DNA of 64,000 nucleotides, taken from assembly GCA_964017155.1 (NCBI GenBank), contig OZ024865.1, forward strand, positions 38,223,926 through 38,287,925, read 5' to 3'. A program made the position numbers and the translations under genes. Origin of the DNA: Oasisia sp. SBJ-2009 (Eukaryota; Annelida; Polychaeta; Sabellida; Siboglinidae). Position 1 is the first letter of the stretch. Each line of letters starts with the position of its first letter. This document shows, piece after piece, positions 13,591 through 27,711 of this stretch. The notes under the pieces are model-generated. The model saw only the letters and a list, made by a program, of their open reading frames with translations, was not told the origin of the DNA and searched no databases.

Positions 13591-14639
13591 CTGAAATAAA
13601 GAACAATACGTATTACTCGTTGTGCATGTTATCTAACATCATGTACACTTCCTAAAAAAGTACATGATCTTGTTTTCAACCTGAAGAAACAGTAACTATT
13701 ACATATCCATCTAAAGGAAAAGTTGGAAATTAGGACACATATCTACAATCGCATTTTCCACTTGAAGAAAAACTATGAAAGAAGTAGTTGACCACCTGCA
13801 ATGGAAGACGTTGTTGAACACCTACAATGGAAGAAGTAGTTGACAAGCTACAACGGAAGAAAACGTTGACCAGCTGCAATGCAAGAAGTAGTTGACCAGC
13901 TGCGACTGAAGAAGTATAGAAGTAGTTGACCACATGAAATGGAGGAAGAACTTGATCAGCTGCAATGGAAGACGTAGTCGACCAGGTGCAATAGAAGAAG
14001 TTGACCACCTGCAATGGAATAAATGCTTGACCAGCCTCAATGGAAGAAGAACTTGACTATCTGCAATGGAAGAAGCAGTCGACCAGCTGCAATAGAAGAA
14101 ATACTTGACCAGCTGCAATGGAACAAGTACTTGACCAGCTGCAAAGGAAGAAGTTGACCACCTGCAATGGAATAAATGCTTGACCAGCCTCAATGGAAGA
14201 AGAACTTGACCATCTGCAAAGGAAGAAGTAGTCGATCAGCTGCAATAGAAGAAGTACTTGACCAGCTGCAATGGAAGAAGTAGTTGATCAGCTGCAATGG
14301 AAGAAGTAGTTGACCAGCTGCAATGGAAGAAGAAGTTGACCACCTGCAATGGAAGAAGCAGTTGACCAGCTGCAATGGAAGAAGTAGTTGACCAGCTGCA
14401 ATGGAATAAAAAGTTGACCAGCTCCAATGGAAGAAGTAGTCGACCAGCTGCAATGGACGAAGAAGTTGATCAGCTGCTACGGAAGAAGTTCTTGTCTATC
14501 AGGTAGTTGAGATGGAACATATATTTGACGAGCTGTGGTCGAACAAATACTTCTCCAGGTGTGATTGAAAAGTACATCACCAGATATGACAGAAATTACA
14601 ACATGTAGTTTTGTGCAACAAGATGACAACATAACACAC

Positions 14640-14778
14640 CTTCCTGTTTTCCCCATGTGATGCGCCAGTCCTCCCTAATATGGTTGTACTCCTCCTCCAG
14701 GGACTTCAAGTCCTCCTCCCGCTCGATCAGTCGCTACTTCTCCTTCATGTACACATTGTCTCTCATCTCATAGTCCAC
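14640..14778 (-). pseudogene. Exon copy 13 (stop at codon 15)
   Basis: TAG at codon 15 with Arg16. The upstream (minus-strand) flank has GCATATAAAG where others have GCATCTAAAG. Confidence 0.85.
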
Positions 14779-15894
14779 CTGAAATAAAGAACAATAACTA
14801 TTACCGGTTGTGCATGCTGTTTAACATCATGTACTCTTCCTAAAAAACTACATGATCTTGTTTTCAACCTGAAGAAACAGTAACTATTAAATATGCATAT
14901 AAAGAAAATGTTAGAAATTAGGACACATGTCTACAATCTCTTTCTCCACCTGAAGAAAAACTATGAAAGAAGTAGTTGACCACCTGCCATGGAAGAAGTT
15001 GACCACCTGCAATGGAAGAAGTTGTTGAACACCTACAATGGAAGAAGTAGTTGACAAGCTACAACGGAAGAAGCCGTTGACCAGCTGCAATACAAGAAGT
15101 AGTTGACCAGCTGCAACTGAAGAAGTAGTTGACCACATGAAATGGAGGAAGAACTTGATCAGCTGCAATGGAAGACGTACTCGACCAGGTGCAATGGAAG
15201 AAGTTGACCACCTGCAATGGAATAAATGCTTGACCAGCCTCAATGGAAGAAGAACTTGACCATCTGCAATGGAAGAAGTAGTCGACCAGCTGCAATAGAA
15301 GAAGTACTTGACCAGCTGCAATGGAACAAGTACTTGACCAACTGCAAAGGAAGAAGTTGACCACATGCAATGGAATAAATGCTTGACCAGCCTCAATGGA
15401 AGAAGAACTTGACCACCTGCAATGGAAGAAGTAGTCGACCAGCTGCAATAGAAGAAGTACTTGACCAGCTGCAATGGAAGAAGTAGTTGATCAGCTGCAA
15501 TGGAAGAAGTAGTTGACCAGCTGCAATGGAAGAAGTAGTTGACCAGCTGCAATGGAAGAAGTAGTTGACCAGCTGCAATGGAAGAAGAAGTTGACCACCT
15601 GCAATGGAAGATGCAGTTGACCAGCTGCAATGGAAGAAGTAGTTGAACAGCTGCAATGGAATAAAAAGTTGACCAGCTCCAATGGAAGAAGTAGTTGACA
15701 AGCTGCAATGGACGAAGAAGTTGATCAGCTGCTATGGAAGAAGTTCTTGTCTATCAGGTAGTTGAGATGGAACACATATTTGACAAGCTCTGGTAGAACA
15801 AATTCTTCTCCAGGTGTGATTGAAAAGTACATCACCAGATATGACAGAAATTAGAACATGTAGTTTTGTGCAACAAGATGACAACATAACACAC

Positions 15895-16030
15895 CTTCCT
15901 GTTTTCCCCATGAGATGCGCCAGTCCTCCCTGATATGGTTGTACTCCTCCAGGGACTTCAAATCCTCCTCCAGCTCGTTCAGTGGCTTCTTCTCCTTCTT
16001 GTACACAGTGTCTCTCATCTCGTAGTCCAC
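15895..16030 (-). CDS. Exon copy 14, open, 136-nt variant (last of this type)
   Basis: Fifth and rightmost 136-nt copy. Its donor-side flank has the ACACATATTT form that is otherwise seen beside copies 17, 20, 22, 25 and 27, so the module is a chimera of two lineages. Confidence 0.4.
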
Positions 16031-17411
16031 CTGAAATAAAGAACAATACGTATTACTCGTTGTGCATGTTATCTAACATCATGTACACTTCCTAAAAAAG
16101 TACATGATCTTGTTTTCAACCTGAAGAAACAGTAACTATTACATATCCATCTAAAGGAAAAGTTGGAAATTAGGACACATATCTACAATCGCATTTTCCA
16201 CCTGAAGAAAAACTATGAAAGAAGTAGTTGACCACCTGCAATGGAAGACGTTGTTGAACACCTACAATGGAAGAAGTAGTTGACAAGCTACAACGGAAGA
16301 AAACGTTGACCAGCTGCAATGCAAGAAGTAGTTGACCAGCTGCGACTGAAGAAGTATAGAAGTAGTTGACCACATGAAATGGAGGAAGAACTTGATCAGC
16401 TGCAATGGAAGACGTAGTCGACCAGGTGCAATAGAAGAAGTTGACCACCTGCAATGGAATAAATGCTTGACCAGCCTCAATGGAAGAAGAACTTGACTAT
16501 CTGCAATGGAAGAAGCAGTCGACCAGCTGCAATAGAAGAAATACTTGACCAGCTGCAATGGAACAAGTACTTGACCAGCTGCAAAGGAAGAAGTTGACCA
16601 CCTGCAATGGAATAAATGCTTGACCAGCCTCAATGGAAGAAGAACTTGACCATCTGCAAAGGAAGAAGTAGTCGATCAGCTGCAATAGAAGAAGTACTTG
16701 ACCAGCTGCAATGGAAGAAGTAGTTGATCAGCTGCAAAGGAAGAAGTTGACCACCTGCAATGGAATAAATGCTTGACCAGCCTCAATGGAAGAAGAACTT
16801 GACCATCTGCAATGGAAGAAGTAGTCGACCAGCTGCAATAGAAGAAATACTTGACCAGCTGCAATGGAACAAGTACTTGACCAGCTGCAAAGGAAGAAGT
16901 TGACCACCTGCAATGGAATAAATGCTTGACCAGCCTCAATGGAAGAAGAACTTGACCATCTGCAAAGGAAGAAGTAGTCGACCAGCTGCAATAGAAGAAG
17001 TACTTGACCAGCTGCAATGGAAGAAGTAGTTGATCAGCTGCAATGGAAGAAGTAGTTGACCAGCTGCAATGGAAGAAGTAGTTGACCAGCTGCAATGGAA
17101 GAAGAAGTTGACCACCTGCAATGGAAGAAGCAGTTGACCAGCTGCAATGGAAGAAGTAGTTGACCAGCTGCAATGGAATACAAAGTTGACCAGCTCCATT
17201 GGAAGAAGTAGTCGACCAGCTGCAATGGACGAAGAAGTTGATCAGCTGCTACGGAAGAAGTTCTTGTCTATCAGGTAGTTGAGATGGAACATATATTTGA
17301 CGAGCTGTGGTCGAACAAATACTTCTCCAGGTGTGATTGAAAAGTACTTCACCAGATATGACAGAAATTAGAACATGTAGTTTTGTGCAACAAGATGACA
17401 ACATAACACAC

Positions 17412-17550
17412 CTTCCTGTTTTCCCCATGTGATGCGCCAGTCCTCCCTGATATGGTTGTACTCCTCCTCCAGGGACTTCAAGTCCTCCTCCAGCTCGATC
17501 AGTCGCTACTTCTCCTTCATGTACACATTGTCTCTCATCTCATAGTCCAC
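17412..17550 (-). pseudogene. Exon copy 15 (stop at codon 15)
   Basis: TAG at codon 15, Arg16 and Leu20. It resembles copy 8, including the GAAATAAAGG acceptor-flank variant. Confidence 0.85.
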
Positions 17551-18625
17551 CTGAAATAAAGGACAATAACTATTACCGGTTGTGCATGCTGTTTAACATC
17601 ATGTACTCTTCCTAAAAAACTACATGATCTTGTTTTCAACCTGAAGAAACAGTAACTATTACATATCCATCTAAAGAAAATGTTAGAAATTAGGACACAT
17701 GTCTACAATCTCATTCTCCACCTGAAGAAAAACTATGAAAGAAGTAGTTGACCACCTGCAATGGAAGACGTTGTTGAACACCTACAATGGAAGAAGTAGT
17801 TGACAAGCTACAACGGAAGAAAACGTTGACCAGCTGCAATGCAAGAAGTAGTTGACCAGCTGCGACTGAAGAAGTATAGAAGTAGTTGACCACATGAAAT
17901 GGAGGAAGAACTTGATCAGCTGCAATGGAAGACGTAGTCGACCAGGTGCAATAGAAGAAGTTGACCACCTGCAATGGAATAAATGCTTGACCAGCCTCAA
18001 TGGAAGAAGAACTTGACTATCTGCAATGGAAGAAGTAGTCGACCAGCTGCAATAGAAGAAATACTTGACCAGCTGCAATGGAACAAGTACTTGACCAGCT
18101 GCAAAGGAAGAAGTTGACCACCTGCAATGGAATAAATGCTTGACCAGCCTCAATGGAAGAAGAACTTGACCATCTGCAAAGGAAGAAGTAGTCGACCAGC
18201 TGCAATAGAAGAAGTACTTGACCAGCTGCAATGGAAGAAGTAGTTGATCAGCTGCAATGGAAGAAGTAGTTGACCAGCTGCAATGGAAGAAGTAGTTGAC
18301 CAGCTGCAATGGAAGAAGAAGTTGACCACCTGCAATGGAAGAAGCAGTTGACCAGCTGCAATGGAAGAAGTAGTTGACCAGCTGCAATGGAATAAAAAGT
18401 TGACCAGCTCCAATGGAAGAAGTAGTCGACCAGCTGCAATGGACGAAGAAGTTGATCAGCTGCTACGGAAGAAGTTCTTGTCTATCAGGTAGTTGAGATG
18501 GAACATATATTTGACGAGCTGTGGTCGAACAAATACTTCTCCAGGTGTGATTGAAAAGTACATCACCAGATATGACAGAAATTACAACATGTAGTTTTGT
18601 GCAACAAGATGACAACATAACACAC

Positions 18626-18764
18626 CTTCCTGTTTTCCCCATGTGATGCGCCAGTCCTCCCTGATATGGTTGTACTCCTCCTCCAGGGACTTCAAGTCCT
18701 CCTCCCGCTCGATCAGTGGCTACTTCTCTTTCATGTACACATTGTCTCTCATCTCATAGTCCAC
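18626..18764 (-). pseudogene. Exon copy 16 (stop at codon 15)
   Basis: TAG at codon 15. A silent AAA replaces AAG at codon 12. Confidence 0.85.
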
Positions 18765-19880
18765 CTGAAATAAAGAACAATAACTATTACCGGTTGTGCA
18801 TGCTGTTTAACATCATGTACTCTTCCTAAAAAACTACATGATCTTGTTTTCAACCTGAAGAAACAGTAACTATTAAATATCCATCTAAAGAAAATGTTAG
18901 AAATTAGGACACATGTCTACAATCTCTTTCTCCACCTGAAGAAAAACTATGAAAGAAGTAGTTGACCACCTGCCATGGAAGAAGTTGACCACCTGCAATG
19001 GAAGAAGTTGTTGAACACCTACAATGGAAGAAGTAGTTGACAAGCTACAACGGAAGAAGCCGTTGACCAGCTGCAATACAAGAAGTAGTTGACCAGCTGC
19101 AACTGAAGAAGTAGTTGACCACATGAAATGGAGGAAGAACTTGATCAGCTGCAATGGAAGACGTACTCGACCAGGTGCAATGGAAGAAGTTGACCACCTG
19201 CAATGGAATAAATGCTTGACCAGCCTCAATGGAAGAAGAACTTGACCATCTGCAATGGAAGAAGTAGTCGACCAGCTGCAATAGAAGAAGTACTTGACCA
19301 GCTGCAATGGAACAAGTACTTGACCAACTGCAAAGGAAGAAGTTGACCACATGCAATGGAATAAATGCTTGACCAGCCTCAATGGAAGAAGAACTTGACC
19401 ACCTGCAATGGAAGAAGTAGTCGACCAGCTGCAATAGAAGAAGTACTTGACCAGCTGCAATGGAAGAAGTAGTTGATCAGCTGCAATGGAAGAAGTAGTT
19501 GACCAGCTGCAATGGAAGAAGTAGTTGACCAGCTGCAATGGAAGAAGTAGTTGACCAGCTGCAATGGAAGAAGAAGTTGACCACCTGCAATGGAAGATGC
19601 AGTTGACCAGCTGCAATGGAAGAAGTAGTTGAACAGCTGCAATGGAATAAAAAGTTGACCAGCTCCAATGGAAGAAGTAGTTGACAAGCTGCAATGGACG
19701 AAGAAGTTGATCAGCTGCTATGGAAGAAGTTCTTGTCTATCAGGTAGTTGAGATGGAACACATATTTGATAAGCTCTGGTAGAACAAATTCTTCTCCAGG
19801 TGTGATTGAAAAGTACATCACCAGATATGACAGAAATTAGAACGTGTACTTTTGTGTGACAGGATGACAACATAACACAC

Positions 19881-20019
19881 CTTCCTGTTTTCCCCATGTG
19901 ATGCGCCAGTCCTCCCTGATATGGTTGTACTCCTCCTCCAGGGACTTCAAGTCCTCGTCCCGCTCGTTCAGTGGCTTCTTCTCCTTCGTGTGCACATTGT
20001 CTCTCATCTCGTAGTCCAC
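19881..20019 (-). CDS. Exon copy 17, open
   Basis: Open 139-nt copy with His at codon 10 and Asp at codon 21. Thr, Lys and Asn at codons 11, 15 and 18 are intact. Its donor-side flank (GTGTGACAGGATGAC) differs from that of the stop-bearing copies and matches that of copy 36. Confidence 0.45.
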
Positions 20020-20209
20020 CTGAAATAAAGAACAATACTTATTAGTCGTTGTGCATGTTATCTAACATCATGTACACTTCCTAAAAAAGTACATGATCTT
20101 GTTTTCATCCTGAAGAAACAGTAACTATTACATATCCATCTAAAGGAAAAGTTGGAAATTAGGACACATGTCTACAATCTCATTCTCCACCTGAAGAAAA
20201 ACTATGAAA

Positions 20210-21692
20210 GAAGTAGTTGACCACTTGCAATGGAAGAAGTAGTTGACCAGCTGCAAATGAAGAAGAAGTTGACTATCTCCAAAGGAAGAACCAGTTGACC
20301 AGCTGCAATTGAAGAGGTAGTTTCCCACCTGCAATGTAAGATGTTGACCACCTGCTATGGAAGAAATAGTTGGCTCGTTGCAATGGAAGAAATTGACCAC
20401 CTGCAATGGAAGAAGCAGTTGACCAGTTTCAATGGAAGAAGTTGACCTGCTGCAATGGAAGAAGTAGTTGACAAGCTTCAATGGAAATAGAAGTTGACCA
20501 CCTGAAATGGAAGAAGTAGTTGACCAGCTCCAATGGAAGAACTTAACCATCTGCAATGGAAGAAGAAATTGACCAGATGCAATGGAAGAAATTGACCATC
20601 TATAATGGAAGCAGTAGTTTACCAGCTGCTATGGAAGAAGTTGATCAGCTGCAATGAAAGAAGAAGTTAACCAGCTGCAATGGAATACGTAGCTGACCTG
20701 CTCCAATGGAAGAAGTTGACCAGCTGCAATGGAAGTAGTTGAAGTTGACCACCTGCAATGGAAGAAGTAGTTGACCAGCTGCATTGGAAGAAAAAGTTGA
20801 CCACCTGCAATGGAAGAAGTAGTTGACCAGTTTCAATGGAAGAAGTTAACCAGCTGCAATGGAAGAACCAGTTGACCAGCTACAATGGAAGAAGTAGTTG
20901 ACCACCTGCAATGGAAGAAGTAGTTGACCAGCTGCAATGGAAGAAGTTGACCATCTGTAATGGGAGAACCAGTTGACCAGCTACAATGGAAGAAGTAATT
21001 GAACAGCTGCAATGGAAGAAGTAGTTGACAAGCTGCAATGGAAAAAGAAGTTGACCACCTGTAATGGAAGAAGTAGTTGACCAGCTGCTATGGAAGAACT
21101 TAACCAGCTGCGATGGAAGAAGAAGTTGACCAGATGCAATGGAAGAAGTTGACCACCTAAAATGGAAGCAGTAGTTTACCAGCTGCTATGGAAGAACTTG
21201 ACCAGCTGCAATGAAAGAAGAAGCTAACCAGCTGTAATGGAATACGTAGTTGACCTGCTCCAATGGAAGAAGTTGACCAGCTGCAATGGAAGTAGTTGAA
21301 GTTGACCACCTGCAATGGAAGAAGTAGATGACCAGCTGCAATGGAAAAAGAAGTTGACCACCTGCAATGGAAGAGGTAGTTGACCAGCTACAACGGAAGA
21401 AGTAGTTTACCAGCTGCAATGGAAGAAGAAGTTGACCATCTGCAATGCAAGAAGCAGTTGACCAGCTGCAATGGAAGAAGTTGACCATCTGCAACGGAAG
21501 AAGTAGTTTACCAGCTGCAATGGAAGAAGTTGATGACCAGCTGCAATGGAAGAAGAAGTTGACAACCTAAAATGGAAGAAGTAGTTGACCAGCTGCAATG
21601 GAAGAAGTTGACCGCCTGCAATGGAAGAAGTTGATGACCAGCTGCAATGGAAGTAGTTAGTTAACCACCTGTAATGGAAAAAGCAGTAGTTT
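20210..21692 (-). repeat. Long 26-bp minisatellite block
   Basis: About 1.5 kb with no exon copy. Units are more diverged than in the left array: TTTACCAGC, GTTAACCAGC and GATGACCAGC variants and 23/26/29-bp lengths. The left part lies outside the 7.8-kb duplication and the right part inside it. Confidence 0.85.
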
Positions 21693-21817
21693 GGTATGGT
21701 ATTTGACCAGCTGTGGTAAAACAAGTACTTCTCCAGGTGTGATTGAAAAGTACTTCACCAGATATGACAGAAATTAGAACATGTAGTTTTGTGCAACAAG
21801 ATGACAACATAACACAC

Positions 21818-21956
21818 CTTCCTGTTTTCCCCATGTGATGCGCCAGTCCTTCCTGATATGGTTGTACTCCTCCTCCAGGGACTTCAAATCCTACTCCAGC
21901 TCGATCAGTCGCTACTTCTCCTTCATGTACACATTGTCTCTCATCTCATAGTCCAC
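21818..21956 (-). pseudogene. Exon copy 18 (stops at codons 15 and 22)
   Basis: It has TAG at codon 15 and a second TAG at codon 22, with Arg16, Leu20 and Lys36. Confidence 0.88.
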
Positions 21957-23028
21957 CTGAAATAAAGGACAATAACTATTACCGGTTGTGCATGCTGTTT
22001 AACATCATGTACTCTTCCTAAAAAACTACATGATCTTGTTTTCAACCTGAAGAAACAGTAACTATTACATATCCATCTAAAGAAAATGTTAGAAATTAGG
22101 ACACATGTCTACAATCTCATTCTCCACCTGAAGAAAAACTATAAAAGTAGTTGACCACCTGCAATGGAAGACGTTGTTGAACACCTAAAATGGAAGAAGT
22201 AGTTGACAAGCTACAACGGAAGAAGACGTTGACCAGCTGCAATGCAAGAAGTAGTTGACCAGCTGCGACTGAAGAAGTAAAGAAGTAGTTGACCACATGA
22301 AATGGAGGAAGAACTTGATCAGCTGCAAAGGAAGACGTAGTCGACAAGGTGCAATGGAAGAAGTTGACCACCTGCAATGGAATAAATGTTTGACCAGCCT
22401 CAATGGAAGAAGAACTTGACTATCTGCAATGGAAGAAGTAGTCGACCAGCTGCAATAGAAGAAATACTTGAACAGCTGCAATGGAACAAGTACTTGACCA
22501 GCTGCAAAGGAAGAAGTTGACCACCTGCAATGGAATAAATGCTTGACCAGCCTCAATGGAAGAAGAACTTGACCATCTGCAAAGGAAGAAGTAGTCGACC
22601 AGCTGCAATAGAAGAAGTACTTGACCAGCTGCAATGGAAGAAGTAGTTGATCAGCTGCAATGGAAGAAGTAGTTGACCAGCTGCAATGGAAGAAGTAGTT
22701 GACCAGCTGCAATGGAAGAAGAAGTTGACCACCTGCAATGGAAGAAGCAGTTGACCAGCTGCAATGGAAGAAGTAGTTGACCAGCTGCAATGGAATAAAA
22801 AGTTGACCAGCTCCAATGGAAGAAGTAGTCGACCAGCTGCAATGGACGAAGAAGTTGATCAGCTGCTACGGAAGAAGTTCTTGTCTATCAGGTAGTTGAG
22901 ATGGAACATATATTTGACGAGCTGTGGTCGAACAAATACTTCTCCAGGTGTGATTGAAAAGTACATCACCAGATATGACAGAAATTACAACATGTAGTTT
23001 TGTGCAACAAGATGACAACATAACACAC

Positions 23029-23167
23029 CTTCCTGTTTTCCCCATGTGATGCGCCAGTCCTCCCTGATATGGTTGTACTCCTCCTCCAGGGACTTCAAGT
23101 CCTCCTCCCGCTCGATCAGTGGCTACTTCTCCTTCATGTACACATTGTCTCTCATCTCATAGTCCAC
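23029..23167 (-). pseudogene. Exon copy 19 (stop at codon 15)
   Basis: Single TAG at codon 15 with Pro16 kept. It belongs to the same lineage as copies 1, 5, 9 and 16. Confidence 0.85.
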
Positions 23168-24283
23168 CTGAAATAAAGAACAATAACTATTACCGGTTGT
23201 GCATGCTGTTTAACATCATGTACTCTTCCTAAAAAACTACATGATCTTGTTTTCAACCTGAAGAAACAGTAACTATTAAATATCCATCTAAAGAAAATGT
23301 TAGAAATTAGGACACATGTCTACAATCTCTTTCTCCACCTGAAGAAAAACTATGAAAGAAGTAGTTGACCACCTGCCATGGAAGAAGTTGACCACCTGCA
23401 ATGGAAGAAGTTGTTGAACACCTACAATGGAAGAAGTAGTTGACAAGCTACAACGGAAGAAGCCGTTGACCAGCTGCAATACAAGAAGTAGTTGACCAGC
23501 TGCAACTGAAGAAGTAGTTGACCACATGAAATGGAGGAAGAACTTGATCAGCTGCAATGGAAGACGTACTCGACCAGGTGCAATGGAAGAAGTTGACCAC
23601 CTGCAATGGAATAAATGCTTGACCAGCCTCAATGGAAGAAGAACTTGACCATCTGCAATGGAAGAAGTAGTCGACCAGCTGCAATAGAAGAAGTACTTGA
23701 CCAGCTGCAATGGAACAAGTACTTGACCAACTGCAAAGGAAGAAGTTGACCACATGCAATGGAATAAATGCTTGACCAGCCTCAATGGAAGAAGAACTTG
23801 ACCACCTGCAATGGAAGAAGTAGTCGAGCAGCTGCAATAGAAGAAGTACTTGACCAGCTGCAATGGAAGAAGTAGTTGATCAGCTGCAATGGAAGAAGTA
23901 GTTGACCAGCTGCAATGGAAGAAGTAGTTGACCAGCTGCAATGGAAGAAGTAGTTGACCAGCTGCAATGGAAGAAGAAGTTGACCACCTGCAATGGAAGA
24001 TGCAGTTGACCAGCTGCAATGGAAGAAGTAGTTGAACAGCTGCAATGGAATAAAAAGTTGACCAGCTCCAATGGAAGAAGTAGTTGACAAGCTGCAATGG
24101 ACGAAGAAGTTGATCAGCTGCTATGGAAGAAGTTCTTGTCTATCAGGTAGTTGAGATGGAACACATATTTGACAAGCTCTGGTAGAACAAATTCTTCTCC
24201 AGGTGTGATTGAAAAGTACATCACCAGATATGACAGAAATTAGAACGTGTACTTTTGTGTGACAGGATGACAACATAACACAC

Positions 24284-24422
24284 CTTCCTGTTTTCCCCAT
24301 GTGATGCGCCAGTCCTCCCTGATATGGTTGTACTCCTCCTCCAGGGACTTCAAGTCCTCGTCCCGCTCGTTCAGTGGCTTCTTCTCCTTCGTGTGCACAT
24401 TGTCTCTCATCTCGTAGTCCAC
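24284..24422 (-). CDS. Exon copy 20, open
   Basis: Open. The exon translation matches copy 17, including His10 and Asp21. Confidence 0.45.
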
Positions 24423-24612
24423 CTGAAATAAAGAACAATACTTATTAGTCGTTGTGCATGTTATCTAACATCATGTACACTTCCTAAAAAAGTACATGAT
24501 CTTGTTTTCATCCTGAAGAAACAGTAACTATTACATATCCATCTAAAGGAAAAGTTGGAAATTAGGACACATGTCTACAATCTCATTCTCCACCTGAAGA
24601 AAAACTATGAAA

Positions 24613-26094
24613 GAAGTAGTTGACCACTTGCAATGGAAGAAGTAGTTGACCAGCTGCAAATGAAGAAGAAGTTGACTATCTCCAAAGGAAGAACCAGTTG
24701 ACCAGCTGCAATGGAAGAGGTAGCTTCCCACCTGCAATGTAAGATGTTGACCACCTGCTATGAAAGAAATAGTTGGCTCGTTGCAATGGAAGAAATTGAC
24801 CACCTGCAATGGAAGAAGCAGTTGACCAGTTTCAATGGAAGAAGTTGACCTGCTGCAATGGAAGAAGTAGTTGACAAGCTTCAATGGAAATAGAAGTTGA
24901 CCACCTGAAATGGAAGAAGTAGTTGACCAGCTCCAATGGAAGAACTTAACCATCTGCAATGGAAGAAGAAATTGACCAGATGCAATGGAAGAAATTGACC
25001 ACCTATAATGGAAGCAGTAGTTTACCAGCTGCTATGGAAGAAGTTGATCAGCTGCAATGAAAGAAGAAGTTAACCAGCTGCAATGGAATACGTAGCTGAC
25101 CTGCTCCAATGGAAGAAGTTGACCAGCTGCAATGGAAGTAGTTGAAGTTGACCACCTACAATGGAAGAAGTAGTTGACCAGCTGCATTGGAAGAAAAAGT
25201 TGACCACCTGCAATGGAAGAAGTAGTTGACCAGTTTCAATGGAAGAAGTTAACCAGCTGCAATGGAAGAACCAGTTGACCAGCTACAATGGAAGAAGTAG
25301 TTGACCACCTGCAATGGAAGAAGTAGTTGACCAGCTGCAATGGAAGAAGTTGACCATCTGTAATGGGAGAACCAGTTGACCAGCTACAATGGAAGAAGTA
25401 ATTGAACAGCTGCAATGGAAGAAGTAGTTGACAAGCTGCAATGGAAAAAGAAGTTGACCACCTGTAATGGAAGAAGTAGTTGACCAGCTGCTATGGAAGA
25501 ACTTAACCAGCTGCGATGGAAGAAGAAGTTGACCAGATGCAATGGAAGAAGTTGACCACCTAAAATGGAAGCAGTAGTTTACCAGCTGCTATGGAAGAAC
25601 TTGACCAGCTGCAATGAAAGAAGAAGCTAACCAGCTGCAATGGAATACGTAGTTGACCTGCTCCAATGGAAGAAGTTGACCAGCTGCAATGGAAGTAGTT
25701 GAAGTTGACCACCTGCAATGGAAGAAGTAGATGACCAGCTGCAATGGAAAAAGAAGTTGACCACCTGCAATGGAAGAGGTAGTTGACCAGCTACAACGGA
25801 AGAAGTAGTTTACCAGCTGCAATGGAAGAAGAAGTTGACCATCTGCAATGCAAGAAGCAGTTGACCAGCTGCAATGGAAGAAGTTGACCATCTGCAACGG
25901 AAGAAGTAGTTTACCAGCTGCAATGGAAGAAGTTGATGACCAGCTGCAATGGAAGAAGAAGTTGACAACCTGAAATGGAAGAAGTAGTTGACCAGCTGCA
26001 ATGGAAGAAGTTGACCGCCTGCAATGGAAGAAGTTGATGACCAGCTGCAATGGAAGTAGTTAGTTAACCACCTGTAATGGAAAAAGCAGTAGTT
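24613..26094 (-). repeat. Long 26-bp minisatellite block
   Basis: About 1.5 kb, closely matching the 20,210-21,692 block with isolated changes. It contains no exon copy. Confidence 0.85.
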
Positions 26095-26220
26095 TGGTAT
26101 GGTATTTGACCAGCTGTGGTAAAACAAGTACTTCTCCAGGTGTGATTGAAAAGTACTTCACCAGATATGACAGAAATTAGAACATGTAGTTTTGTGCAAC
26201 AAGATGACAACATAACACAC

Positions 26221-26359
26221 CTTCCTGTTTTCCCCATGTGATGCGCCAGTCCTTCCTGATATGGTTGTACTCCTCCTCCAGGGACTTCAAATCCTACTCC
26301 AGCTCGATCAGTCGCTACTTCTCCTTCATGTACACATTGTCTCTCATCTCATAGTCCAC
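26221..26359 (-). pseudogene. Exon copy 21 (stops at codons 15 and 22)
   Basis: Same double-stop form as copy 18. Confidence 0.88.
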
Positions 26360-27382
26360 CTGAAATAAAGAACAATAACTATTACCGGTTGTGCATGCTG
26401 TTTAACATCATGTACTCTTCCTAAAAAACTACATGATCTTGTTTTCAACCTGAAGAAACAGTAACTATTACATATCCATCTAAAGAAAATGTTAGAAATT
26501 AGGACACATGTCTACAATCTCATTCTCCACCTGAAGAAAAACTATAAAAGAAGTAGTTGACCACCTGCAATGGAAGACGTTGTTGAACACCTAAAATGGA
26601 AGAAGTAGTTGACAAGCTACAACGGAAGAAGACGTTGACCAGCTGCAATGCAAGAAGTAGTTGACCAGCTGCGACTGAAGAAGTAAAGAAGTAGTTGACC
26701 ACATGAAATGGAGGAAGAACTTGATCAGCTGCAAAGGAAGACGTAGTCGACAAGGTGCAATGGAAGAAGTTGACCACCTGCAATGGAATAAATGTTTGAC
26801 CAGCCTCAATGGAAGAAGAACTTGACTATCTGCAATGGAAGAAGTAGTCGACCAGCTGCAATAGAAGAAATACTTGAACAGCTGCAATGGAACAAGTACT
26901 TGACCAGCTGCAAAGGAAGAAGTTGACCACCTGCAATGGAATAAATGCTTGACCAGCCTCAATGGAAGAAGAACTTGACCATCTGCAAAGGAAGAAGTAG
27001 TCGACCAGCTGCAATAGAAGAAGTACTTGACCAGCTGCAATGGAAGAAGTAGTTGACCAGCTGCAATGGAAGAAGAAGTTGACCACCTGCAATGGAAGAT
27101 GCAGTTGACCAGCTGCAATGGAAGAAGTAGTTGAACAGCTGCAATGGAACAAAAAGTTGACCAGCTCCAATGGAAGAAGTAGTCGACCAGGTGCAATGGA
27201 CGAAGAAGTTGATCAGCTGCTATGGAAGAAGTTCTTGTCTATCAGGTAGTTGAGATGGAACACATATTTGACAAGCTCTGGTAGAACAAATTCTTCTCCA
27301 GGTGTGATTGAAAAGTACATCACCAGATATGACAGAAATTATAACGTGTACTTTTGGGTGACAGGATGACAACATAACACAC

Positions 27383-27521
27383 CTTCCTGTTTTCCCCATG
27401 TGATGCGCCAGTCCTCCCTGATATGGTTGTACTCCTCCTCCAGGGACTTCAAGTCCTCGTCCCGCTCGTTCAGTGGCTTCTTCTCCTTCGTGTGCACATT
27501 GTCTCTCATCTCATAGTCCAC
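27383..27521 (-). CDS. Exon copy 22, open
   Basis: Open, with His10 and Asp21. The donor-side flank has TTTTGGGTGAC where copies 17 and 20 have TTTTGTGTGAC. Confidence 0.45.
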
Positions 27522-27711
27522 CTGAAATAAAGAACAATACTTATTAGTCGTTGTGCATGTTATCTAACATCATGTACACTTCCTAAAAAAGTACATGATC
27601 TTGTTTTCATCCTGAAGAAACAGTAACTATTACATATCCATCTAAAGGAAAAGTTGGAAATTAGGACACATGTGTACAATCGCATTTTCCACCTGAAGAA
27701 AAACTATGAAA

